Positions 1-8,325 of a stretch of 56,468 nt of DNA are shown here, piece by piece. Positions within the stretch are counted from its first letter, which is position 1; every line of letters starts with the position of its first letter. Origin of the DNA: Burkholderiales bacterium (GTDB lineage Bacteria; Pseudomonadota; Gammaproteobacteria; Burkholderiales; Burkholderiaceae_C); contig JACPVA010000007.1 of assembly GCA_016191995.1 (NCBI GenBank), positions 1 through 56,468 on the forward strand, read 5' to 3'. The translations under genes and the position numbers were made by a program. The notes beneath the pieces are model-generated. The model did not search any database, was not told the origin of the DNA, and worked only from the letters and a program-made list of their open reading frames with translations.

Positions 1-266
1 CGCCCGACGCCGCCGCCCTTCCCGCCGCGGGCGGCGGCTGGTGGCTGCAGCTCGGCGCCTTCCGCGACGCGGCCGGCGCGCAGCAGCTGCTGCGGCTGTT
101 GCGCGCCGAGACCCCGTGGCTGGCCGGCCTGCTGCGCCCGCTCGGCGGCGGCGGCTGGACGCGCGTGCAGGCGGGCCCGTTCGCATCGCGGCCGGCAGCC
201 GAGGACGCCGCAGCGCGCATCGCCGACGCGCTGCCGCTGCAGCCGCTGGTGCTGGCGCCGCGCTGA
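1..266 (+). CDS. rlpA: RlpA-like septal ring protein, C-terminal SPOR domain (5' partial)
   Basis: Only the last 87 codons are present; the reading frame is open to the left edge and ends with TGA at 264-266. The translated end contains WWLQLGAFRD and, about 45 residues later, VQAGPFASRPAAEDAAARI, the two halves of a SPOR repeat (Q-x-G-A-F and V-x-x-G-P-F). In this family the SPOR domain binds glycan strands lacking stem peptides at the division septum. In RlpA it follows a double-psi beta-barrel lytic transglycosylase domain that would lie outside the window. A different SPOR protein (for example DedD-like) cannot be excluded because the catalytic part is missing. Confidence 0.72.
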   Translation, partial: PDAAALPAAGGGWWLQLGAFRDAAGAQQLLRLLRAETPWLAGLLRPLGGGGWTRVQAGPFASRPAAEDAAARIADALPLQPLVLAPR

Positions 267-355
267 GCTGCGCGCGGCGCATCGGCCGTCGCTGCAAGGT
301 GGCGGAGCGACGGCGTGACGACGCGACCGCCTGCGCCGCGGCGGCGCGGCCGCGC

Positions 356-1156
356 TCAGAAATCCGGCAGCTGGCGCACGAAGGCGTTCGCGTGCCCGAC
401 CAGCTTGGCGCGCAGCGCGTCGCGCACCCCGGCCAGCACGCCGGTGTCGATCGCGACGCGCGCCGCGCTGTGCCGCAGCGTCACGTCGCTCGCCACGCCC
501 TTGAAGAACAGCACCTGCGTCAGCGTGCTGCGCGCCTCGAGCGCGAAGGCCATCAGCGCGACCTCCAGCGCCCCGCCGGCGGTCGGCTCGACGGCGCCGA
601 CCTGGAAGCGCGCGCTGCGCGCATGCCGGGTCTCGCGGTCGAACAGCGTCATCCACGGGCTGTCGGCCTCCATGCCGCGCAACGCCTCCAGCGTGCTCGT
701 GACCAGCGCCAGCGTCGCCGGCGCCGGGCCGAGCAGCGTCGCGGCGACCTTCAGGATCGCCTCGTGCGCGCTGAAGCGCTGCCCGCTCTCGACATAGACC
801 GAGAAGCTGCGGTCGTGCACCGCCCAGCCGATCTGCGCCAGGGTGTCGAAGTAGGCGTCGTACCAGTCGAACAGGCGCTCGGCGTCGGGCACCTTGCGCC
901 GCGCGACGAGCTGCGCCAGCAGCGAGCTGTGCATCAGGTCCTGCCGCCAGTCGGCGCCGACCCCGGGCGCGAAGCTCAGCAGCTCGCCGCCGACGACCGC
1001 CGCCTGCGCGCGCGTCTCGTCGAGCACAGGTGCCGGCGCCGGCGCGGCCGCGGGCGTGGCGCCGCCACGGCGGCGCGTCGCCGGGCGCCGCGGCAATTCG
1101 GCCGTCTCGACGAACTTCAGCGCGCTGGCGGCAGTGACGCGGGGGGATCGGGGCAT
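356..1156 (-). CDS. Uncharacterised protein, divergent partner of the CHAT/lipase gene
   Basis: I do not recognise this family. The 266-residue start at 1156 (MPRSPRVT...) is preferred; an upstream ATG at 1192 would add 12 residues. After a basic, Pro/Ala-rich first 50 residues comes a helical part with aromatic residues (RLFDWYDAYFDTLAQIGW), then a C-terminal half with alternating hydrophobic residues that looks beta-rich (FQVGAVE, LEVALMAFALEA, LTQVLFFK, VTLRHSAARVAI). It ends in AFVRQLPDF. No signal peptide, membrane span or catalytic motif is visible, so it is probably cytoplasmic. It is transcribed away from the large CHAT protein across 253 bases, which suggests co-regulation. A role as partner, substrate or inhibitor of that protein is only inference. 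Confidence 0.7.
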   Translation of the reverse strand: MPRSPRVTAASALKFVETAELPRRPATRRRGGATPAAAPAPAPVLDETRAQAAVVGGELLSFAPGVGADWRQDLMHSSLLAQLVARRKVPDAERLFDWYDAYFDTLAQIGWAVHDRSFSVYVESGQRFSAHEAILKVAATLLGPAPATLALVTSTLEALRGMEADSPWMTLFDRETRHARSARFQVGAVEPTAGGALEVALMAFALEARSTLTQVLFFKGVASDVTLRHSAARVAIDTGVLAGVRDALRAKLVGHANAFVRQLPDF

Positions 1157-1399
1157 GGCCTGGCCTTTCACGGCGGCGCCGCGGGCCGGCACCGAGGGGT
1201 GGGGAGCTGCGGCGCGCCGTCGCGCGCCGAGCTGCGATCACACCACAGCCTGCACCGCCGCCTATCCCTAATTCTGGGGAGGCGGGGCCGAGCGCCGGGA
1301 CCTTGCGAGGGCCTTGCGTTGCCACGATGCGGTTTTGGGCCGATGCTCGGGGTTCGGGGCGTCGCAGGCCCCGAGCCGCCCGGCAGGGCAAGCCGTCGC

Positions 1400-1412
1400 A
1401 GGAGGCCCCGTG
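1400..1412 (+). promoter_or_regulatory. Strong ribosome binding site deciding a GTG start
   Basis: AGGAGG at 1400-1405 lies four bases before GTG at 1410-1412. The same frame is open from an ATG at 1314, but that ATG has no such site and would add 32 residues of unlikely composition. The GTG is followed by STDKIVFLVPGQ, a plausible N-terminus. Confidence 0.8.
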
Positions 1413-4400
1413 AGCACTGACAAGATCGTCTTTCTCGTCCCCGGCCAGGCCGTGGCCCGCCGCGGTGGCGACGGCGCGGCCGCCGCGGCGGCCGGCGGCC
1501 TCGACGGCTTGGACGCCGAACTGCTCAGCGCGGTCCGCATCGGTGCGCGGCGCGCCGGGGCGGAGACGCTGCGCGTCGAGGCGGAGCCGGACAAGGACCT
1601 GGTCGTCCTCGACCTGGCCGGCGGGCCGTCGCTGGTGCTGCACCCGCAGACCGCGTACGAGCTGATGCGCGGCCAGGGCACGGCCGCGCGCAGCGCCACG
1701 CCGCCCAAGGGCGAGGTCGAAGTCCCGGCGACGCTGCGCTGGCGCGGGCTGGAGCAGGCGGCGCCGACGCGCAGCCGCGGCTTCCTCGGCGACGTGCTGC
1801 TGCGCGGCCTGCAGGTGCTGCGACCGAAGGCGGTGCAGCTGGCCGCCGACAAGCTGCGCGAGCTGATCGACGGCCAGGTCAGCCCTGGCCTGTACCGGCT
1901 CGCGCGCGGCACGCTGGCGAGCCTGAAGCAGGCTCCGCAGGCCGGCGACGAGGACCTGGCGCGCGCCGCCGACGGCCCGCTGCTGGTGCTGCTGCACGGC
2001 ACCTTCGTCGATACCGCGAGCACCTTCGGCAAGCTGTGGGCCGAGCAGCCCGGCGCGGTGCAGCGCCTGTTCGAGCATTACCGCGACCGCATCTTCGCCT
2101 TCGATCACCCGACCGTCGGCGCGAGCCCGATCGACAACGCGCTCGCGCTGGTGCGCGCGCTGCAGGGCGCGCCGCGCGGAGCCCGGCTGCACCTGGCGAC
2201 GCACTCGCGCGGCGGGCTGGTGGCCGAGGTGCTGGCGCGCGTATGCGGGCAGCAAGGCCGGATCGACGCCGACGAGCTGGCGCCCTTCGCCGACCCCGCC
2301 GAGCGGCAGGCGCTGGGCGAGCTCGCGCAGATCGTGCGCGAGCGCGAGCTGGTCGTCGAGCGCGTCGTCCGCGTCGCCTGCCCGGCGCGCGGCACGCTGC
2401 TGGCCTCGGGGCGGCTGGACGCCTACCTGTCGGTGCTGAAGTGGACGCTCGAACTGACGCGCGTGCCGGTCGCGCCGCAGCTGGTCGGTTTCCTCGCCGA
2501 GGTGGCACGCCAGCGCCACGACCCGGCCCAGATGCCGGGGCTGGCGGCGATGCTGCCGGGCAGCCCGCTCGTGCAGTGGCTCAACCGCGCCGCGGCGACC
2601 GACGACGGCGCGATCGCCGGCGAGCTGCGCGTCGTCGCCGGTGACCTGCAAGGCGACTCGCTCGGCAGCTGGGTCAAGACGCTGCTGGCCGATGCCTTCT
2701 TCTGGACCGACAACGATCTGGTCGTGCAGACGCGCTCGATGTACGGCGGCACGCCGCGCGCCGGCGGCGCGAGCTTCGTGCTCGACCAGGGCGGGCGCAG
2801 CACGCACTTCGGCTACTTCGCGAACCCGCGCAGCGCGAATGCGGTGGTCGACGCGCTGGTGCTGGACCGCCCGCCGGGATTCCGCAGCATCGGCCCGCTT
2901 TCGTGGTCCGGCGCCGACAGCTCGGGGCTGCGCGCCTCGCGCCGGCCGCTCGACGCGCCGCCGCCCGAGCAGCGGCCGGCGGTCTTCCTGCTGCCCGGCA
3001 TCCTCGGCAGCCATCTGGCCGAGGGCGGCAAGCGGATCTGGCTGAGCTGGCGGCTCGTCGGCGGGCTGCCGCGCCTGCGCTGGCGCGGCGACGCGTCCGA
3101 GCGCGACGGCAAGGTCCGGCCCGATGCACCGATCGGCATGTTCTACGACGACCTGGCGGCGCACCTGGCCGCCAGCCACGAGGTGATCCCGTTCGCCTTC
3201 GACTGGCGGCGCCCGATCGAGGACGAGGCCGCGCGGCTGGCCGAGGCCGTCGCACGCGAGCTCACGCTGCGCGACGGCACGCGCCAGCCGGTGCGGCTGC
3301 TCGCGCACTCGATGGGCGGCGTGGTCGCACGCACGATGCAGATCGTCGCCCCCGCGGTCTGGGACCGGATGATGGCGCGCGACGGCGCGCGGCTGCTGAT
3401 GCTGGGCACGCCGAACGCCGGGTCGTGGGCGCCGATGCAGGTGCTGTCGGGCGACGACGGCTTCGGCAATGCGCTGGCCGCGTTCGGCGCGCCGTTCCAG
3501 GACCATGAGGCGCGCCAGATCATGGCCGCGATGCCGGGCTTCGTCCAGCTCCAGGCCGCCCTGCCGGACGAGCGCATGAAGCTCGACCAGGCGTCGACCT
3601 GGCAGGAGCTCGCCGACAAGGACCTGGCCGCGGTGCGCGAGGCCAACTGGTGGCACACGCTGGGCTTCGGCGGCGACCCGCAGCAGGCGCTGGCGCCGTA
3701 CCGCTGGGGCGTGCCGCCGCAGGAGGTGCTGGACCGCGCGCGCGCGCTGCGCGACAAGCTCGACCACCAGCGCGACAAGCTGCTGCCGGCCTTCGCCGAC
3801 CGGCTGCTGCTGGTGACCGGGCGCGCGCGCTTCACGCCCGACGGCTTCGAGTGGACCGATCGGGGGCTGGCCTACCGCAATGCGGTCGACGGCGGCGATG
3901 GCCGCGTCACGCTGGCCAGCGCGATGCTGCCCGGCGTGCGCAGCTGGGTCGTGCGCTGCGACCATGGCCAGCTACCCGACGAGGCCTCGGCCTTCGACGC
4001 CTATGTCGATCTGCTGCAGCGCGGCGACACGACGCGGCTCGACCGCCTCGGCGCAGCGCGACGCGGTGGCGAGCCGTCGGGCGCCGCCGACCGGGAGCCG
4101 GCGCATGTCCTGGCGCGACCGTCGCGCGGCCAGGGCCCGGCGGCGGCACGCGCAGTCGAGGACGCCGCCGGTCTGCTCGCCGCACCCGAGGCCGAGGCCG
4201 GCGCCGCCCCCGCCGACGGGCAGGCGCTGCAGGTCGCCGTCGTCAACGGCGACCTGACCTTCGTGCGCCAGCCGATGCTCGTCGGCCATTACCGGACGAC
4301 CTCGCTGACCGGCACCGAGCGTGTCGTCGACCGCATGCTCGGCGGCACGATGGGCGTGGCGCTGGCCGCCGGGCTGTATCCGGACGAGCTGCACCGGCAC

Positions 4401-7103
4401 CAGGTCTTCGTCAATACGCAGGCGGCGCCGGACAACCCGTTCCAGGCCCCGCGGCCGGAGGCCGTCATCGTCGTCGGACTCGGCGACGAGGGCTTCCTGA
4501 AGTCGCCGCAGCTCGCCGACGCGGTGCGCCAGGCGACACTCGCCTGGTGCCAGCGACTGGCGGAGCGGCCGGACGCCCCGGCCGGATTCGACCTGGCCGC
4601 GACGCTGCTGGGCAGCGGCGGGCTCGGCATCTCGCCCGGGGATGCCGCGTGCGCGATCGCGCGCGGCGTCGCCGAGGCGGCCGAGATCGTCCGCAAGGGC
4701 AACGAGGCACGGCGCGACGCCGCCGAGCGCGCGCGCGACCGCGGCCAGAACGGCGCGGGCGCACCGCTGGCCGACCCCGATTACCTCGCCTGGCCGCTGC
4801 CGACCCGGCTGACGCTGGTCGAGCTCTACCTCGAGCGCGCCTCGGACGCCTGGCGATCGCTGCAGATCCAGGCCGGCGCGATGCCGGGGCGGTTCACGAT
4901 CGCGGCCACCGTCGCCGCCGGCACCGGGCCGCTGCGGCGGCAGGTCGACACCGCTTACCGCGGCATCGACTACGACCTCGTGATCGCCGAGATGCCGGCC
5001 GGCGAGCAGGGCAGCATCCGCTACCGGGTCGACACCCGGCGCGCGCGCGCCGAGCTGAATTCGGTCGCGACCCAGGGCCGGCTGGTGCGCCAGCTGCTGC
5101 ACCGCGCGGCGCAGGCCGACGAGGAGGACAAGCGCATCGGCTGCACGCTGTTCCAGCTCCTGGTGCCGCAGGAGATGGAGGTGCATCTGGCCGGCAGCGA
5201 GCGCATGGTGCTGGAACTCGACGAGCGCGCGGCCGAGATCCCCTGGGAGCTGCTGCAGCCGCCATCCGACCACGGGCGCCGGCAGCGGCCATGGGCGATC
5301 CGCACGCGGCTGCTGCGCAAGCTGCGCAAGACAAGGATGCGCGCGCGGCCGCAGGATGCCGGCGCCGACGACCAGGTTCTCGTGATCGGCGAGCCGCTGC
5401 TGAGCGACGTTCGCTACGAGGCGCTGCCTGGGGCCAAGGCCGAGGCCGAGGTGGTCGCGGCCAAGCTGCGCGGGCCGCAGGGTGTCGACCCGTCGCAGGT
5501 CGAGCTGCTGGTGCAGCAGGATGCGCAGGCGATCCTGAATACGCTGTTCTGCGGCCGCTGGCGCATCGTCCACATCGCCGGCCATGGCGAGCCGGGGCGC
5601 GAAGGCGGGGTCGTGATGTCCGACGGCAGCTTCCTCGGCCCGCGCGAGATCGCGCAGATGCGGATCGTGCCCGAGCTGGTGTTCGTCAACTGCTGCCACC
5701 TGGCGGCGCGCGACGCCCCGAAGCCGCCGGTCGGCCGCCAGCCGCTGGACCTGCCGGCGTTCGCGGCCAGCGTCGCCGATGCGCTGATCGAGGCCGGTGT
5801 GCGCTGCGTGATCGCCGCCGGCTGGGCGGTCGACGATCTCGATGCCCAGAACTTCGCGACCACGCTGTACGACGCGCTGCTCGCCGGGCGGCCCTTCATC
5901 GACGCTGTCGCGCAGGCGCGCGAAGCGGCCTGGGGCGACGGCGAGTCCAGCAACACCTGGGCCGCCTACCAGTGCTACGGCGACCCGAACTGGGTCTTCC
6001 GGCGTCGCACCGGCGACGCCCAGACCGGCCACGGGGACCCGATCCGCGAGGAGTACGAGGGCATCTCCTCGCCGCTCGGGTTGGCGCTGGCGCTGGAGAA
6101 GCTGGCGGTGCAGTTGCGTCACCAGGGTGGCGACGGCGGCACGCGGGTCGACCATATCCGCCACCTCGAAGCTCGCTTCGGCGCGCTGTGGGGCGGCATG
6201 GGCGCGGTCGCCGAGGCCTTCGGGCTGGCGTATGCCGAGTCGGGGTCGCGCCAGCGCGAGCGCGCGGTGGCCTGGTACGCGCAGGCGGTGCAGGCGGCAG
6301 ACGGCAGCGCATCGATCAAGGCCGTCGAGCAGTGGCTGAACCAGCGTGTTCGGCTGGCGGTCGACCGCATCGAGGGGCTGCTCGATCAGGACCTGGCGAA
6401 GGCGGGCAAGGTCGGCCAGGCCGAGCGCGAACGCGCGCTCGATGCGGCGCGCGACGAGATCGACGATGCACGCAGGCGGCTCGAGGGCATCACCGCGGTG
6501 CCGACGCTCGAGCGGCTGATGCTGTGCGGATCGGCGTGCAAGCACCTGGCGATCGTCGCCGCGCTGAAGGGCGACGACGGGGCCGCCGCCGAGGCGCGGC
6601 AGCGTTCAGCCGACTGGTACGAGAAGGCCGAGCGCTTCGCGATCGAGCAGCGGCTGCCGGACCTGTTCTACCCGGCGCAGAACCGCATGGCCACGGCGCT
6701 GGCGAGCCACCCCGGCGGCGCCGGCTGGCGCGGCTTCGACCCCGAGGTCGTCGCCCGCGCACGCGCCAGCGTGCGGCAGAAGATGCAGGACGACCCCGAC
6801 TTCTGGTGCATGGTCGCGGCGATCGAGATCGACGCCTTCGAGGCGGCGGCCAAGGGCGGTCTCGGCGAGGGCGGCCTCGCCGCGGCCCTGCCCGGGCTCG
6901 CGCAGCGCGCGGCCGATCTGCAGGCACGCATGCCGGCGCCGAAGTCCTGGGATTCGACGGCGCGCACCGCGCGCTATGCGCTGGAGGGATGGGCCGAGCC
7001 GGCCGTGGACGACGATGCGGGCCGCCGGCGCGAGCGCGAGGCGGTCGCGGCCTGGATCGCGCTGCTGGAGGGCTACGCCGGGCGCAAGGTGCTGCCGGCC
7101 TGA
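1410..7103 (+). CDS. Giant protein with two alpha/beta-hydrolase (lipase) domains and a CHAT caspase-like protease domain
   Basis: The product has 1,897 residues. Residues ~190-470 are an alpha/beta hydrolase: HGTF oxyanion region near 195 and the nucleophile elbow HSRGG with Ser266. It resembles the hydrolase-like domain (DUF7379-type) often attached to CHAT proteins. Residues ~525-860 are a second lipase resembling the lecithin:cholesterol acyltransferase family: PGILGSH near 529 and HSMGG with Ser634. Residues ~935-1290 are unassigned. Residues ~1300-1535 are a CHAT domain with HIAGHG (His1392) and FVNCCH (Cys1428/1429), the expected His/Cys pair of clan CD peptidases. Residues ~1545-1897 are helix-rich, possibly repeat-like. 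No signal peptide is present. CHAT proteases act in programmed responses such as Craspase; a protease-controlled lipase is inferred here, not shown. A bidirectional hairpin follows the gene. Confidence 0.88.
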   Translation: MSTDKIVFLVPGQAVARRGGDGAAAAAAGGLDGLDAELLSAVRIGARRAGAETLRVEAEPDKDLVVLDLAGGPSLVLHPQTAYELMRGQGTAARSATPPKGEVEVPATLRWRGLEQAAPTRSRGFLGDVLLRGLQVLRPKAVQLAADKLRELIDGQVSPGLYRLARGTLASLKQAPQAGDEDLARAADGPLLVLLHGTFVDTASTFGKLWAEQPGAVQRLFEHYRDRIFAFDHPTVGASPIDNALALVRALQGAPRGARLHLATHSRGGLVAEVLARVCGQQGRIDADELAPFADPAERQALGELAQIVRERELVVERVVRVACPARGTLLASGRLDAYLSVLKWTLELTRVPVAPQLVGFLAEVARQRHDPAQMPGLAAMLPGSPLVQWLNRAAATDDGAIAGELRVVAGDLQGDSLGSWVKTLLADAFFWTDNDLVVQTRSMYGGTPRAGGASFVLDQGGRSTHFGYFANPRSANAVVDALVLDRPPGFRSIGPLSWSGADSSGLRASRRPLDAPPPEQRPAVFLLPGILGSHLAEGGKRIWLSWRLVGGLPRLRWRGDASERDGKVRPDAPIGMFYDDLAAHLAASHEVIPFAFDWRRPIEDEAARLAEAVARELTLRDGTRQPVRLLAHSMGGVVARTMQIVAPAVWDRMMARDGARLLMLGTPNAGSWAPMQVLSGDDGFGNALAAFGAPFQDHEARQIMAAMPGFVQLQAALPDERMKLDQASTWQELADKDLAAVREANWWHTLGFGGDPQQALAPYRWGVPPQEVLDRARALRDKLDHQRDKLLPAFADRLLLVTGRARFTPDGFEWTDRGLAYRNAVDGGDGRVTLASAMLPGVRSWVVRCDHGQLPDEASAFDAYVDLLQRGDTTRLDRLGAARRGGEPSGAADREPAHVLARPSRGQGPAAARAVEDAAGLLAAPEAEAGAAPADGQALQVAVVNGDLTFVRQPMLVGHYRTTSLTGTERVVDRMLGGTMGVALAAGLYPDELHRHQVFVNTQAAPDNPFQAPRPEAVIVVGLGDEGFLKSPQLADAVRQATLAWCQRLAERPDAPAGFDLAATLLGSGGLGISPGDAACAIARGVAEAAEIVRKGNEARRDAAERARDRGQNGAGAPLADPDYLAWPLPTRLTLVELYLERASDAWRSLQIQAGAMPGRFTIAATVAAGTGPLRRQVDTAYRGIDYDLVIAEMPAGEQGSIRYRVDTRRARAELNSVATQGRLVRQLLHRAAQADEEDKRIGCTLFQLLVPQEMEVHLAGSERMVLELDERAAEIPWELLQPPSDHGRRQRPWAIRTRLLRKLRKTRMRARPQDAGADDQVLVIGEPLLSDVRYEALPGAKAEAEVVAAKLRGPQGVDPSQVELLVQQDAQAILNTLFCGRWRIVHIAGHGEPGREGGVVMSDGSFLGPREIAQMRIVPELVFVNCCHLAARDAPKPPVGRQPLDLPAFAASVADALIEAGVRCVIAAGWAVDDLDAQNFATTLYDALLAGRPFIDAVAQAREAAWGDGESSNTWAAYQCYGDPNWVFRRRTGDAQTGHGDPIREEYEGISSPLGLALALEKLAVQLRHQGGDGGTRVDHIRHLEARFGALWGGMGAVAEAFGLAYAESGSRQRERAVAWYAQAVQAADGSASIKAVEQWLNQRVRLAVDRIEGLLDQDLAKAGKVGQAERERALDAARDEIDDARRRLEGITAVPTLERLMLCGSACKHLAIVAALKGDDGAAAEARQRSADWYEKAERFAIEQRLPDLFYPAQNRMATALASHPGGAGWRGFDPEVVARARASVRQKMQDDPDFWCMVAAIEIDAFEAAAKGGLGEGGLAAALPGLAQRAADLQARMPAPKSWDSTARTARYALEGWAEPAVDDDAGRRREREAVAAWIALLEGYAGRKVLPA

Positions 7104-7154
7104 GCGAGCAGGGCGCGGGGCCGAGCCGCGGACCTGCGCCGAGGTGGACGTCGG

Positions 7155-7185
7155 TCGTGATCCGGGGCGCGACCCCGGATCACGA
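7155..7185. terminator. Bidirectional hairpin between convergent genes
   Basis: A perfect 13-bp inverted repeat (arms 7155-7167 and 7173-7185, TCGTGATCCGGGG and its complement) encloses a 5-base loop. It sits between the stop of the CHAT/lipase gene (7103) and the stop of the convergent hemolysin-III gene (7189). There is no long T-run on either side, so termination efficiency is uncertain, but position and symmetry favour a shared terminator. Confidence 0.7.
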
Positions 7186-7188
7186 GCG

Positions 7189-8112
7189 TCAGCCCATCGT
7201 CGCCAGCGCCGCCAGCACGTGGCAGCCGCTGCCGGCGAGCACCGCGAGGTGCCAGACGAAGTGCGCGAAGCGCAGGCGGTCGTCGGCGAGGTAGAAAGCT
7301 GCCCCGAGCGTATAGGCCGCGCCGCCGGCGAGCAGCCAGGGCACGGCCGCGCCGCTGCGCGCCGCCAGCGGGCCGAGCAGCGCCAGCGCCATCCAGCCCA
7401 GCGCGCAGTACAGCAGCGTCGAGACCAGCCGGTGCTGCAGCCGGCCGCGGAACTTGCATCCCGCGCCGATCAGCGCCACGCCCCACACCCCGGCCAGCAG
7501 CGGCTCGCCGATGCCGCCGTGCAGCGGGCCGAGCGCGAACGGCGTATAGCTGCCGGCGATGAAGACGAAGATGCTCGCGTGGTCGAGCCGGCGTGCCCAG
7601 TCCTTGGCGCGGCCCTCGGGCAGCGCGTGGTAAACCATCGACGCCGCATAGACGAGGATCGCGGCCAGGCAGAAGACCGCGATCCCGAATGCCGCCAGCG
7701 CGCCGCCGCGCTGCGCCGCGTGGTCCGACAGCAGCGGCCAGGCGGCGGCGGCGGCGACGAAGCCGATGCCGTGGCTGAGCGTGTTGAGCCGCTCCTCGGC
7801 GGCGGACTGCGGCCTGCGCTCGGCGGGCGGGATCCCGCCGGCGAGCGCGCGCGCGCGGCGTGCGAGCGCGACGGCGCGCGACCGGCGGCCATCGTGCCGA
7901 TCGGCACCGGCCGGCACCGGCTGCGCGGCGCGAGGGCTGCGCGCCGTCCGAGGCGCTGGAGGCGCCAGCGGCGTCAAGGGTGCCAGTTGCGTCAAAGGCG
8001 CGAGAGGCGCCGCGGCCGAGGCGGCGAAACCCGAGGCGTCGCCGCCGGGCGCGATGCGTCCTGCGCCGCCGCCTTGGCCGGCTTGCCAGGGGAATCGCAG
8101 CCTCGAGCCCAT
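7189..8112 (-). CDS. Hemolysin III / PAQR-family membrane protein
   Basis: The C-terminal ~200 residues show the HlyIII/PAQR pattern: LNTLSHGIG at the first span, SMVYHALP, the RRLDHASIF motif and a final HFVWHLAVLAGSGCH. These supply the conserved His/Asp/Ser residues of the family's metal site, and about seven hydrophobic spans are visible. The first ~100 residues are unusual: Pro/Ala/Leu-rich with repeated APLT units and no recognisable domain, so the true start may lie inside (for example a GTG near residue 66). The exact cellular role in bacteria is not established. It is convergent with the CHAT gene and divergent from phoX. Confidence 0.82.
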   Translation of the reverse strand: MGSRLRFPWQAGQGGGAGRIAPGGDASGFAASAAAPLAPLTQLAPLTPLAPPAPRTARSPRAAQPVPAGADRHDGRRSRAVALARRARALAGGIPPAERRPQSAAEERLNTLSHGIGFVAAAAAWPLLSDHAAQRGGALAAFGIAVFCLAAILVYAASMVYHALPEGRAKDWARRLDHASIFVFIAGSYTPFALGPLHGGIGEPLLAGVWGVALIGAGCKFRGRLQHRLVSTLLYCALGWMALALLGPLAARSGAAVPWLLAGGAAYTLGAAFYLADDRLRFAHFVWHLAVLAGSGCHVLAALATMG

Positions 8113-8144
8113 GCTTCATTCTCGGCAGCGCGGGCGCGCGCCGC

Positions 8145-8186
8145 ACCCCCTCGTCAGGGGACGCAAGCCCCCCTGCGTGAGGGGGT
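8145..8186. other. Nested inverted repeat (possible structured leader or cruciform)
   Basis: ACCCCCTC at 8145-8152 pairs with GAGGGGGT at 8179-8186; inside it ACGCA at 8161-8165 pairs with TGCGT at 8174-8178. The loop AGCCCCCC could alternatively pair with GGGG at 8157-8160. The element lies in the 213-base gap between the divergent hemolysin-III-like and phoX genes, so it could fold in either transcript. It matches no riboswitch class I know. Confidence 0.4.
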
Positions 8187-8218
8187 TCACATGCATGCGC
8201 GCGGGCGGTGCGAGGGAT

Positions 8219-8244
8219 TTGTCACGGGTCGTCAATTCGCGTCA
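8219..8244 (+). promoter_or_regulatory. Three GTCA repeats at 10-base spacing upstream of phoX (degenerate Pho-box-like)
   Basis: GTCA occurs at 8221, 8231 and 8241, the first inside TTGTCAC. A canonical Pho box has 7-base repeats at an 11-base period, so the 10-base period does not fit exactly. Location about 80 bases before a phosphatase start makes PhoB binding worth considering, but the match is weak compared with the site before pit. Confidence 0.25.
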
Positions 8245-8325
8245 GCGCGTGTTGACGACGGTGGCAGACTCGCCACGGATCCGGCCGCGCCGACGGCGCC
8301 GGCCGCTCGCCACCCGACCCCGCCG

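Noticed and set aside
1314-1409. Upstream ATG extension of the CHAT/lipase protein
   Set aside because: The GTG at 1410 has AGGAGG at ideal spacing; the 32 extra residues look like intergenic translation.
3972-6545. 857-codon open frame on the minus strand opposite the CHAT/lipase gene
   Set aside because: Antisense shadow of a GC-rich gene; it has no motif, ribosome site or plausible start.
3650-7294. 1,214-codon open frame on the plus strand overlapping the CHAT/lipase gene
   Set aside because: Composition is Arg/Ala/Gly shadow coding from GC-rich third positions; no domain is visible and it overlaps a frame with clear catalytic motifs.
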